Shown here piece by piece: positions 51,799 to 60,441 of a stretch of DNA of 64,000 bases. This stretch comes from Eremothecium cymbalariae DBVPG#7215 (Eukaryota > Ascomycota > Saccharomycetes > Saccharomycetales > Saccharomycetaceae): the NCBI RefSeq assembly GCF_000235365.1, contig NC_016453.1, positions 1,240,001-1,304,000 on the forward strand. Reading direction: 5' to 3'. The notes under the pieces are model-generated. The model saw nothing but the letters and a program-made list of their open reading frames with translations, was not told the DNA's origin and searched no databases. Each line of letters begins with the position of its first letter. The stretch's first letter is position 1. The translations under genes were made by a program, and so were the position numbers.

Positions 51799-52704
51799 TT
51801 ATTTAACTCCTAACCTTCTACTCACTTCGTTTTCAACATGGTTGTACACTTGATCGACTGGTTGATCACAACGAATCTTAACAACTCTGTCTTGAGCTTC
51901 AAAATATTCAACTACGGGAAGGCTTGTGTCAATGAAAGTCTTAAATCTCTTTTTAATGGATTCAATATTGTCATCTGTTCTACCACTAGTCTGGCTTCTG
52001 ACCAATAATCTTTCCAGCATGACTTTCTCTGGACAATCAAAGAATAATACAAACTTGCTTGGCGTGACTTCCTTTTCAAAAGTAATCGCCTGGTCCATCT
52101 TTCTTGGGAAGCCATCGACCAAAAAGTTCTTCTTACCCTTTTTATAACTCTCTTCGATCGCCCTCTTTAACAACGCTACAGTGATTTCTTGTGGAACTAT
52201 CAAACCTTCCTTGATATAGTCTTTGATCAAATCGCCGTATTGCGACCCAGGTCTGTTTTGTTCATCTCTCAAGAGATCGCCTGCACCCACATGGACAAAT
52301 CCCAGTTTCTCAACTAATCTTGCACACTGAGTACCCTTTCCAGCACCTGGTCCACCCAAAACGAAAATCACAGAGACATCTTGCGCCAGATTACCTGGGC
52401 TATCACCAGTATGTTCGTTATCCTCGAGCAATTCTTTCGGAGAGCTTCTCTGGTATCCAATGGAAAATAATGTTGAACCTATTGCTAAAGCACCCAATAG
52501 CGTTAAGATCGTACCCCTATACTTCCCTTTACTAGGATCCGATTTTTCAGAATTAGGAGTAGAGGAGAAAAATCTGCCAGTTGGGATCTTCATCTTACGT
52601 CGATGAATTAAGAAAGAAGCACGTAGAGGAACACACATTGAACTCAATTTACAACTGACAACCTTATTTTGAGCAATAATACGTGATCGAGAAGTCCTGA
52701 ACAT
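51799..52704 (-). CDS. URA6: Uridylate/adenylate kinase Ura6 with N-terminal mitochondrial-like extension
   Basis: A 301-residue protein whose last about 195 residues are a complete UMP/CMP-type kinase: P-loop GGPGAGKGTQC at 117-127, GDLLRDEQNRPGSQYG, DGFPRKMDQA and RSQTSGRTDDN. It phosphorylates UMP and AMP. Yeast Ura6 has only about 204 residues. The added about 97 residues have 11 basic and no acidic residues before position 53, a possible presequence cleavage region at RFFSST (44-49), and a hydrophobic span at 64-84. This suggests a mitochondrial membrane-anchored form; Met38 could start a shorter form. Orientation is opposite to that expected from YKL024C. Confidence 0.92.
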   Translation of the reverse strand: MFRTSRSRIIAQNKVVSCKLSSMCVPLRASFLIHRRKMKIPTGRFFSSTPNSEKSDPSKGKYRGTILTLLGALAIGSTLFSIGYQRSSPKELLEDNEHTGDSPGNLAQDVSVIFVLGGPGAGKGTQCARLVEKLGFVHVGAGDLLRDEQNRPGSQYGDLIKDYIKEGLIVPQEITVALLKRAIEESYKKGKKNFLVDGFPRKMDQAITFEKEVTPSKFVLFFDCPEKVMLERLLVRSQTSGRTDDNIESIKKRFKTFIDTSLPVVEYFEAQDRVVKIRCDQPVDQVYNHVENEVSRRLGVK

Positions 52705-52877
52705 TCTTTGTGTTTATGTTTCCTTTCTATTTGGCGGATAACTAGCTGTTTGATGTGTGCTAATAGTATATGCCTGAGTATGTTGAACTTTTAACATCGT
52801 CTTTTTTTACCAGTTCGTATCACTATGGATAAAGCGCAGATGACCAATATGAAGTGAGATATTTAGGAGCTATAGTC

Positions 52878-52878
<1 letters not shown>

Positions 52879-52911
<33 letters not shown>

Positions 52912-52912
52912 A
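52879..52912. repeat. Composite (TA)n(TG)n microsatellite
   Basis: About ten TA units followed by about eight TG units in the spacer between URA6 and the IRC24-type gene, like the tract at 37249-37290. It may be slippage-prone but has no evident function. Confidence 0.9.
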
Positions 52913-52993
52913 TTTATGTCTTTGTGTGATTGGAAATAACCAATTCAGAAAGATGATTCAACTGCGTCATCTTCCATGTCCTAGTAGTTATAA

Positions 52994-53832
52994 TCAAGTT
53001 GCATAATCTGCAATGAGGTTATTGTCATATCTCAAGTACTTGCCATTCACATTTTCTGGAATACCTTTGAGAGCCAAATTTACATAAACAGTAGCAGGAA
53101 CCTCTGGAGCTAAGAGTTGATCGTTCTTATCTAGATTAACAAACCGTTCCAACGTAGAGGGAACCATCGAACTACTAAACTTGTTCCTGATATCATGTTG
53201 CATTTGCGTATCAACAACACCTGGCGCAACAGAAATAGCTCTTACTGAGGGCTCATCAGCAGCTATTGTTGCAGCAAAATGATTCAAAGCAGCTTTTGAT
53301 GAGCCGTAGGCACCCCAACTTGGCTGGTAAAGTGTTAGTATAACTGTACTGCGGATTTAAATGAATAAAACACGGAAGCCTCCGCGATACTGGTAATACA
53401 TACGTATGCTGTAACACTTGCGCCACTACTCACAAATATAACGTTGCCCTGGGAGGCTTTCAACAATGGTAATGAGTTGCTTACAAGAGTAACAACACTA
53501 AAGAAATTGACATCAAAAAGCCGTTTCCACTCTGAAACGTCGATACAATTCACATCCTGCACAGGGTCTAACACCCCCGCATTAGCTATAACAGCATCCA
53601 ACCTCCCATACTTGGAAGTCACAAGTGATAATGACTTTTCAATGACAGCATCATCAGTGATATCACCAACAATGTATTCAAATTTCTCTCCATACTTTGT
53701 CTTCAACTCTTGCAAAGGAGCCCCTGATCTTGCTATGCCAAGCACAACAGCATCTGAGGTCGCGCATATTTTCTCAACAATTGCACGCCCAATTCCACGA
53801 GAAACACCAGTGACCAGAATAATCTTACTCAT
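52994..53832 (-). CDS. IRC24: Short-chain dehydrogenase, IRC24/YIR035C type, with one intron
   Basis: Two exons (53832-53404 and 53323-52994) give a 252-residue NADP-type short-chain dehydrogenase. It has the nucleotide-binding GVSRGIG motif near residues 9-15, the ANAGVLDPVQ segment, the catalytic serine region FVSSGAS, and the YxxxK pair in WGAYGSSKAALNHFA, which is recovered only after splicing. The unspliced frame hits a stop in the intron. Yeast has two tandem homologues, YIR035C and IRC24 (YIR036C, benzil reductase); here there is one gene. The exact paralogue cannot be told. The gene follows LYS1 (YIR034C) in the YIR series. Confidence 0.88.
53324..53403 (-). other. Spliceosomal intron in the IRC24-type gene
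   Basis: On the minus strand the intron starts GTATGT, has the exact branch point TACTAAC, and ends ACTTTACCAG, with the branch A 12 nt before the final G. It is 80 nt long and in phase 0, between codons for TAY and PSW. Removing it restores the SDR active-site Tyr-Lys segment in frame. All three splice signals are consensus. Confidence 0.95.
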
Positions 53833-54027
53833 ATTAATACCTACTTGGAGGTCTGCTTTTGATCAATCTTTGTTTACTATAATGTATAACTTTCGGACAT
53901 GATCCAAAAAACATAAAAAGAATGTTTCCTTCAGGAAAAGACTTCGTTGAAAAGGTTGGAAAGGTATTATACAAAGGGTTCGTGGTGCTACCTGTAAGAC
54001 GTCTAACCACTAGATAAGTTCACCTTG

Positions 54028-55905
54028 ATGATGACGAACAAAGCCAAGAGTGATTGGGCCAAGGACACGCCTTGCAAAAACATCACGATATATGGTTATT
54101 GTAAATACGAGAACGACGGGTGTATCTTTAATCATGGAAAACCATCATCAACAACCCCCTCCAACCAAGTCGCAGCATCCCATGTGGTTCCTACAACTGG
54201 TGTTTCAGCTCCCCTAGGGACAATATCGATAAACAATCCTGCTAAATCAACTTTCAATGCGAAGACAGCTACTAGTTTTACTCCTTCGTTGGCTATTCCT
54301 GATTTCAATAGTATCCAGAGCTTCACGCCAGAACGGGTCATCTCTTCTCCAGCAGCTGGCGAAATAAATAACTCAGCTTATACTACCAGCTATAACCCTT
54401 ATGGTTCGAACAGTTTCAATCCATCAGCCAATGCGTCAGGATCAGCTTCTGCAGCGTTCCCAGTTCCACCTTCAGGAAACAATCAGATTCCACCACCTCC
54501 TCCTCCTCCCCCACCTGCACCCCCAGCGTCAAGACCAGGTCCTGTGGGTGGGCCTGGTTATATCCCAACCATTGCGGGAACTACCTTTCCAACGGTTTAT
54601 CCACCATCCCATTCGATTCTCCAGTATCATCTATACGCTCCGGACCCGCCTCCTCATCTGCAGGTACCGTTGAAGGCAAATGAGCGAACACCGGAAACGC
54701 TTTTCATTCCAAATAAGATACGGGAGCAGTTTGTGAAACGCAATTTATCTGCCCTTCAAGTTTTCCCATCTGGTGGCAATTTACCAGACATCGTTGGCGA
54801 TTATTTTGGACTTGTACCTCTCGAATTCCACAACAGACAGCAAAACAAGGAGCGCTATTTTGGCCATCAAAACTCTTTATACAAGGTATTCTCTAATTTT
54901 GATGGTAAGGTATACATACTCCGTCGTATCCATGATGTAAAGATGGTTGACGTCACTCAAGTTTCTATTCCTTTCAGAAAATGGCAAAAAGTAACTGGTT
55001 CTAATGTTGTTAAGTTGAAGGACGCTTTCACTACAAGAGCTTTTGGAGACTCATCATTATGTGTCGTCCATGACTACTATGCCCAATCTAGTTCACTCTA
55101 TGAAGCACACGTATCCAGTTATACCGTTAGCCCAGTTACTCAAGAGTATCTCTGGAGTTACCTGGCTCAATTGACTAACGCATTACACGAGGCCCATACT
55201 CACGATCTCGCGATGAATACCATAAATCTAGAAAAAGTGATCGTTACGGGCGACCCTGGTCGTATCAAAGTGGGCGACTGTGGAATATACGATATTCTAG
55301 CATTCGACGAAAACCGTGACATTGCATGGGAACAGCAAAGGGACTATAAGGCCCTAGGTACCGTACTACTAAGCCTAACCCATAAGATGCTTGGAACTAA
55401 GGACCAGCAGCTAGAACTTATGGAGATCGACCCAGTGTTTAAAAATGTCCTATCCTATCTATTGTGCGATCAGCACAAGTCCATCCAAGAGTTTACAGCT
55501 CTTTTCAGCTACAAAATGCTCAGTGTCATCGGTTCCTTTCAGAACTATTCAGAATTTATCGAGCAACAGCTGTCCAGAGAATTAGAAAACGGTCGCCTAT
55601 TTAGAATCATGTGCAAATTGAACTTCATTTTCGGGAGAATGGAGTCAAGCGTCGACATAAACTGGTCTGAATCAGGTGACAAGTTCCCCATAATTCTATT
55701 CTACGACTACGTATTCCACCAAGTCGATGAGAATGGCAAGTCCATCATGGATCTGACTCACGTACTTCGTTGTCTAAATAAACTTGATACTGGAGTTTCC
55801 GAAAAGATTATTCTTGTTACACCAGATGAGATGAACTGCATTGTTATTAGCTACAAAGAGTTGAAAGATTCCATTGACTCTACCTTCAGGTCCATGACGC
55901 AATAG
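54028..55905 (+). CDS. PAN3: Pan2-Pan3 deadenylase subunit Pan3
   Basis: A 625-residue protein (yeast 679) that recruits Pan2 to poly(A)-binding protein for mRNA tail trimming. An N-terminal CCCH zinc finger (C-x8-C-x6-C-x3-H, residues about 15-35) binds poly(A). A Pro/Ser-rich linker has a nine-residue proline run. A pseudokinase domain follows (from about residue 230; no HRD or DFG catalytic residues seen), then the coiled coil and C-terminal knob region. The frame begins one codon earlier with TTG, so ATG 54028 is used. It closes the YKL021-025 block. Confidence 0.94.
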   Translation: MMTNKAKSDWAKDTPCKNITIYGYCKYENDGCIFNHGKPSSTTPSNQVAASHVVPTTGVSAPLGTISINNPAKSTFNAKTATSFTPSLAIPDFNSIQSFTPERVISSPAAGEINNSAYTTSYNPYGSNSFNPSANASGSASAAFPVPPSGNNQIPPPPPPPPPAPPASRPGPVGGPGYIPTIAGTTFPTVYPPSHSILQYHLYAPDPPPHLQVPLKANERTPETLFIPNKIREQFVKRNLSALQVFPSGGNLPDIVGDYFGLVPLEFHNRQQNKERYFGHQNSLYKVFSNFDGKVYILRRIHDVKMVDVTQVSIPFRKWQKVTGSNVVKLKDAFTTRAFGDSSLCVVHDYYAQSSSLYEAHVSSYTVSPVTQEYLWSYLAQLTNALHEAHTHDLAMNTINLEKVIVTGDPGRIKVGDCGIYDILAFDENRDIAWEQQRDYKALGTVLLSLTHKMLGTKDQQLELMEIDPVFKNVLSYLLCDQHKSIQEFTALFSYKMLSVIGSFQNYSEFIEQQLSRELENGRLFRIMCKLNFIFGRMESSVDINWSESGDKFPIILFYDYVFHQVDENGKSIMDLTHVLRCLNKLDTGVSEKIILVTPDEMNCIVISYKELKDSIDSTFRSMTQ

Positions 55906-56212
55906 TGTGTATTGTATTAACTGTAGATTATAGACAAACAACCATAAATATAATAAAACAAATGAAGAAATACAATAATTAAAAAAAGACCACAGCAGGA
56001 ATTAAAATTTGTTACAATGCCCTCATACTCTAACCCCGCCTAACATATTTATATACAATATGATTACTGAATAAGCCTTTCCTCCAAAATACGGAACAGA
56101 TTCATATTGCGTTCATTTGTCTCGATCTGAAATACTCACTTAATCACCCTATTTCGTACTTTATTGTCTCACCATTCTACATATACATACCCTCCTGCCC
56201 AGCAGGCAAAAA
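55906..56212. other. PAN3-tRNA spacer
   Basis: A 307-bp AT-rich spacer with the PAN3 3' end. At 56206-56212 a run of A (T on the minus strand) directly follows the tRNA and serves as its Pol III terminator. Confidence 0.6.
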
Positions 56213-56283
56213 TGCGCAAGCCCGGAATCGAACCGGGGGCCCAACGATGGCAACGTTGGATTTTACCACTAAACCACTTGCGC
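56213..56283 (-). tRNA. tRNA-Gly(GCC)
   Basis: A 71-nt intronless tRNA on the minus strand. The acceptor stem GCGCAAG/CTTGCGC, the D arm with A box TGGTTTAGTGG, the anticodon arm CAACG-TTGCCAT-CGTTG with anticodon GCC, and the T arm CCCGG-TTCGATT-CCGGG are all perfect. A discriminator base follows, then five T as terminator. It decodes GGC/GGU. It lies at the junction of two synteny blocks, with an LTR-like remnant 62 bp upstream. Confidence 0.98.
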
Positions 56284-56344
56284 GGGAATTCCTACCCGCT
56301 TTGAACCGTTCCAGATCCACGTTTTACAGAATGCCCATGTGACA

Positions 56345-56419
56345 TGTCGTAAAATCAAAAGAGAAGCTAGAATACAAGATACCAGACCAAGGAGCAGAGG
56401 GAGTTGAGCCAGATTAGAG
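56345..56419 (+). mobile_element. LTR-like remnant upstream of tRNA-Gly
   Basis: Shares TGTCGTAAAATCAAAAGAG (56345-56363) and CCAGATTAGAG (56409-56419) with the element at 32673. Between these words it is about 150 bp shorter, suggesting a deletion. Its place 62 bp upstream of the tRNA fits Pol III-targeted LTR retrotransposons. It is too decayed to define ends. Confidence 0.45.
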
Positions 56420-57593
56420 AGCATAGCCTATTGACATTGATTGACCTAATTTTACAACTACTTACTATACAAAAATATCAATCCAAGAATTTCCCGATCC
56501 CCCTCAGATCTTCTGTATCCGCTACTTAATACCACTTACAGCTCAACCAAATGAACCCCTACCCATTCGTATCCATGTCACACCTAGAACGGCTCTGCTT
56601 AACTTTCCTTACGCCGCCTAGCGGTGACGACTACCCTCATAATCAACAATTCTACCATAGAAAAAATTCATGCATGCGCGGACTTGCAAGTCCTCCCCCC
56701 AACCACCACCACCACGTGACTTCCCGCTCTAACATGACGTATTACATACTCCATTCACCTGCACCTGTCCTGCACCCACCTATTCAAGAAAATTCCGCCC
56801 CTTGAACCTAAACTTGAGCCCCAAACCACTGGCCGGCCAGAGCCAGCGCCGTGTAGTGCTCTTTTTTTCTCTGGATCCTCTTGTGTTGCCACTCTGTCTA
56901 GTGGCTCCAGGAAAACTTCCGTCCAGCCCCGAGACTCTTCTTCCTCGCCTTTCAGAATCACCCTTATTACATTTTCAATTTACGGATGTACAAGAAACTT
57001 AAGCGTATGCTTTTACAGCCAGATAGCAGCACACCGCATGTTCTTGTAACCGTGGACTAATATATTACACATTGTATATAAACCTCCTGCCGTTCTCCGT
57101 GGGCACTGTCTTGAAAACGGTAATTCGTAGTAATACCAGTAGACTACGAGCTGAGAGAACGCGGAGACTAGAAAACCAAGTTTCAGAATCCAGAAAATAC
57201 GCTACGAAAGGTTTTTTATTTTTAGATACAGAAAGACGAAAGGTTAGGGAACTTCCTTATCATAAAGATTACAATATATTACAAACAATTAGAATATATA
57301 ACTCCGTTGTCAAAGAACAAAAGATAAAAAGCGAGCTGTTCAGAAGTTATAGCGGTGTATTCTGGAGATTTTGTCTGTAAGTGTCAGAGAAAGCGAAAAG
57401 AGCAATTATTAAGGAATTTCGGTTAAGTTTTTAAAAAAGTTTTTTTTTTTGACTTTTCTGCTATAACGACAGCACTGTTATAAAAGGTGTAGTTAAAAAG
57501 AAGGGTGGTTCACGTTTCTGTTGAAAGGAATTGAATTATATCTTGGATTTATTTTGAGGTCAGTTCAAATTTCAATAATCAAAAAAAGAGAGG
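56420..57593. other. Region upstream of PRC1
   Basis: About 1.17 kb with no supportable gene. A Cbf1-type CACGTGAC is at 56715-56722. Open frames at 56551-56805 and 57072-57380 lack recognisable protein features. The last 150 bp, with long T/A runs, is probably the PRC1 core promoter. Confidence 0.5.
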
Positions 57594-59165
57594 ATGAGAG
57601 GCCAGGTTTTGTTGCCTGTATTAGGGGCCATTGGGGGGGTTGTAGAAGCTATGCGGGTGCAGAAGGCTTTTGAGAGTAACGAGATGTTTCAGAAAGCCGT
57701 TAACTCCTTGGGGATTAGCCAAAAGGATGTTGACGCTATCCCTGAAAATTTGAAGGAGGTTTGGTCAGAGATGTCTAATTTGTTTCCTGAGGATACGGCG
57801 AAGTTGCAGTTTGTGTCAAAGCCCCGGTCCAACGTACGTACGCGAGACGACTGGGATTTCCACGTGACTTCTAAGAAAGTTGAGAGTTACAAGTTGAGGG
57901 CTCGTGCTTTGAAGGACCCTGCCAAGTTGGGTATAGACCCAGGGGTGAAGCAGTATTCGGGGTACTTGGATGTTGAAGAGGGCGATAAGCACTTTTTCTT
58001 CTACTTTCTTGAGTCACGCAATGACCCCAAGAACGATCCTGTTGTTTTGTGGTTGAACGGTGGCCCCGGGTGTTCGTCTTTGACTGGATTGTTTTTTGAA
58101 TTGGGACCTTCGTCTGTTGGTAAAGACCTAAAGCCTATTAAAAATCCTTATTCTTGGAATAACAATGCATCTGTGATTTTCTTGGATCAGCCTGTTAATG
58201 CTGGATATTCGTATTCGTCTTCCGCTGTGTCGAACACTGTGGCTGCCTCTAAGGATGTATATGCATTCTTGCAGTTATTCTTTGAGCAGTTCCCTGAATA
58301 TCAATCTGGGCAGGAGTTCCACATCGCCGGTGAGTCTTATGCAGGCCACTATATCCCCGCATTCGCATCCGAGATCTTGTCTCATCCAGTTGAGAAACGT
58401 TCATTTGAATTGTCTTCGGTACTTATTGGTAACGGTCTAACAGATCCCTTAACTCAGTATGGATACTACGAACCTATGGCTTGCGGTAGAGGTGATGCAC
58501 CTGCGGTTTTGAATGACGAAGAGTGCAGTACGATGAACAACACGTTACCACGTTGCTTAAACCTCATTCGTACTTGTTACAGTCTGCAGAATGTATGGTC
58601 TTGTGTTCCCGCATCTGTTTACTGTAACAACGTTCAATTGAACCCATTCCAGCAGTCTGGTACAAATGTCTACGATGTCAGAAAGCCTTGTGAGGGCGAG
58701 CTATGCTACGGCGACTTGAAATACATGTCTCAGTACTTGAACTTGCCTGAGGTTAAAGAAGCCCTTGGAGCTGAGGTTGACAATTTCGAGTCCTGTAATT
58801 TTGACATCAATAGGAACTTTTTGTTGAATGGTGACTGGATGAAGCCTTATCACCATCATGTCTCCGAATTGTTAGACAAAGATTTGCCTGTCTTGATCTA
58901 CGCCGGTGATAAGGACTTTATCTGCAACTGGTTAGGGAACCAAGCGTGGACTAATATTCTCCCATGGAAATATTCCAACGAATTCCTTGGATCTCCTATC
59001 CGTAAATGGGATGGTCCATCTGGAGAACAGGCCGGTGAAGTTAAGAATTTCAAACACTTTACCTACTTGAGAGTCTTTGACGCTGGACACATGGTCCCAT
59101 ATGATGTTCCAGAAAATGCCTTGAGTATGCTAAACACATGGCTTTCGGGGGATCACTCTTTTTAG
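57594..59165 (+). CDS. PRC1: Vacuolar carboxypeptidase Y precursor
   Basis: A 523-residue serine carboxypeptidase (yeast 532), made as a secretory zymogen and active in the vacuole. The N-terminus ([19 protein letters not shown]) is a signal peptide, followed by a propeptide to about residue 110. Catalytic residues are Ser248 in GESYAGHY, the Asp in [10 protein letters not shown] (438-447), and His499 in [19 protein letters not shown] forms the oxyanion/carboxylate site; many Cys fit the family disulfides. The S. cerevisiae vacuolar sorting signal QRPL is not seen in the propeptide. Followed by LIP1, as with YMR297W-YMR298W. Confidence 0.95.
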   Translation: MRGQVLLPVLGAIGGVVEAMRVQKAFESNEMFQKAVNSLGISQKDVDAIPENLKEVWSEMSNLFPEDTAKLQFVSKPRSNVRTRDDWDFHVTSKKVESYKLRARALKDPAKLGIDPGVKQYSGYLDVEEGDKHFFFYFLESRNDPKNDPVVLWLNGGPGCSSLTGLFFELGPSSVGKDLKPIKNPYSWNNNASVIFLDQPVNAGYSYSSSAVSNTVAASKDVYAFLQLFFEQFPEYQSGQEFHIAGESYAGHYIPAFASEILSHPVEKRSFELSSVLIGNGLTDPLTQYGYYEPMACGRGDAPAVLNDEECSTMNNTLPRCLNLIRTCYSLQNVWSCVPASVYCNNVQLNPFQQSGTNVYDVRKPCEGELCYGDLKYMSQYLNLPEVKEALGAEVDNFESCNFDINRNFLLNGDWMKPYHHHVSELLDKDLPVLIYAGDKDFICNWLGNQAWTNILPWKYSNEFLGSPIRKWDGPSGEQAGEVKNFKHFTYLRVFDAGHMVPYDVPENALSMLNTWLSGDHSF

Positions 59166-59903
59166 AGCTAGCTTCTGCCCATAGTCTTTATGCTCTTCTA
59201 TCTAACGATTTCATGGTTGCTGTAAGTAAGCAACCATTAATCATTAAATGAGAGAAAGAAGGCTGCTTTCTGTATAAAAATAAAAAACAGGTATGACCAT
59301 AAAAAAACCAAACGAAATTAAACTAAAATATGATGTTAATTAAGAGAACAAGGAATCTCTGCATCTTTGAGCTATTAGTAATTGCTTGCTAGCACACTGT
59401 TTTCACAAATGGATATTGAGCGTATTGCAGCATTGGGAAATGTGTTTTCATCTATTGACGTTTTACTTCTTTGATTCAATGCTGACATGTTCTTTGCCTC
59501 CATATTTCAGTATTAGTGGTCCCTCGATGCTGGCAGTTTTTAGTTCAAACTCATTCGAGTTAAGTTGTTCAGCCAGGCGTGTGTACATATACATACTATA
59601 TATTTACAATTACGTCATTTTACTGTCCATTCTGGATTTTATTCATTGGAACCTTCTTTATGCTTGATTAAATCCGAAATATAAGGTAGTATATTCGCAG
59701 CTTTTGATTTTGTTGGCTACTAGAGCAGTTTAAAATGTTATGTACTTTAGGTATGTAGTTTATGGCCAATAGTCGATCTTATGAAATCATTTCCTTAGAA
59801 AACCTTTTTCAAGAATATTTATCTGTTTCGGAATCTAACAACCATAGTACATTTACATCTTCCAAAGAGAACAAGTGATAAAACACCAGAAACGTCTCCA
59901 ACC
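59166..59903. other. PRC1-LIP1 intergenic region
   Basis: 738 bp between two genes on the same strand, AT-rich. It includes an open frame (59386-59667) beginning at a non-ATG codon and rich in hydrophobic and aromatic residues, which I consider noise. I see no RNA gene. Confidence 0.5.
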
Positions 59904-60335
59904 ATGGCTAGGCAAACTACCAAATATGCCAATTTGCTTTATTATGTTAGTTTAGCTCTTTTGCTACTCGGATGTGTCGAATATTTTAAGTACTCCACGC
60001 GTACAAACTACGAATGGTTTCACTGTACTCCTGTGATGGAACCTGCAAACGAATCGGGTAGCGTGAAAAAGCTCTATGCAGTCGGAGGTCCAGCATGCGA
60101 TAAAAGAGGAGAATTTAAATCTATTTTTAACTTTATTACTTCTAATTACGATCCTAATGTTGAATCTTATTCGTTTTGTTTTGTCGAAAATACGTCTTTG
60201 AAATCCATTCACTACCCAATATCAAACCACGACAAAGGCCCTGCTGGATACTTAGCTTATATTGGTTACGATAGTGATAAAGAGCTCGTTCAGCATTACT
60301 GTGATGGAGCTGGTGCCACTGTGTTCCATTTATGA
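59904..60335 (+). CDS. LIP1: Ceramide synthase subunit Lip1
   Basis: A 143-residue protein (yeast 150), the small regulatory partner of the ceramide synthases Lag1 and Lac1 in the ER. It has one N-terminal membrane segment (about residues 12-28, NLLYYVSLALLLLGCVEYF), with the rest luminal. Conserved parts are EYFKYSTRTNYEWFHCTP, GGPACDKRGEFKSI and GYLAYIGYDSDKELVQHYC. Three or four cysteines may form luminal disulfides. Tail-to-tail with TAF1 (106 bp). Confidence 0.95.
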   Translation: MARQTTKYANLLYYVSLALLLLGCVEYFKYSTRTNYEWFHCTPVMEPANESGSVKKLYAVGGPACDKRGEFKSIFNFITSNYDPNVESYSFCFVENTSLKSIHYPISNHDKGPAGYLAYIGYDSDKELVQHYCDGAGATVFHL

Positions 60336-60441
60336 CGACACGGATATTTAATGATAAAACTGGATATATATAATACATATACTCTCAGTTTCGAAGCGGA
60401 GGTTCAAATATTTGCAATATATTAATATATATATATGTTAT

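Noticed and set aside
57072..57380. 102-codon ORF upstream of PRC1
   Set aside because: No recognisable domain, no homologous position known, and it overlaps likely promoter DNA; starts at a non-canonical position in weak context.
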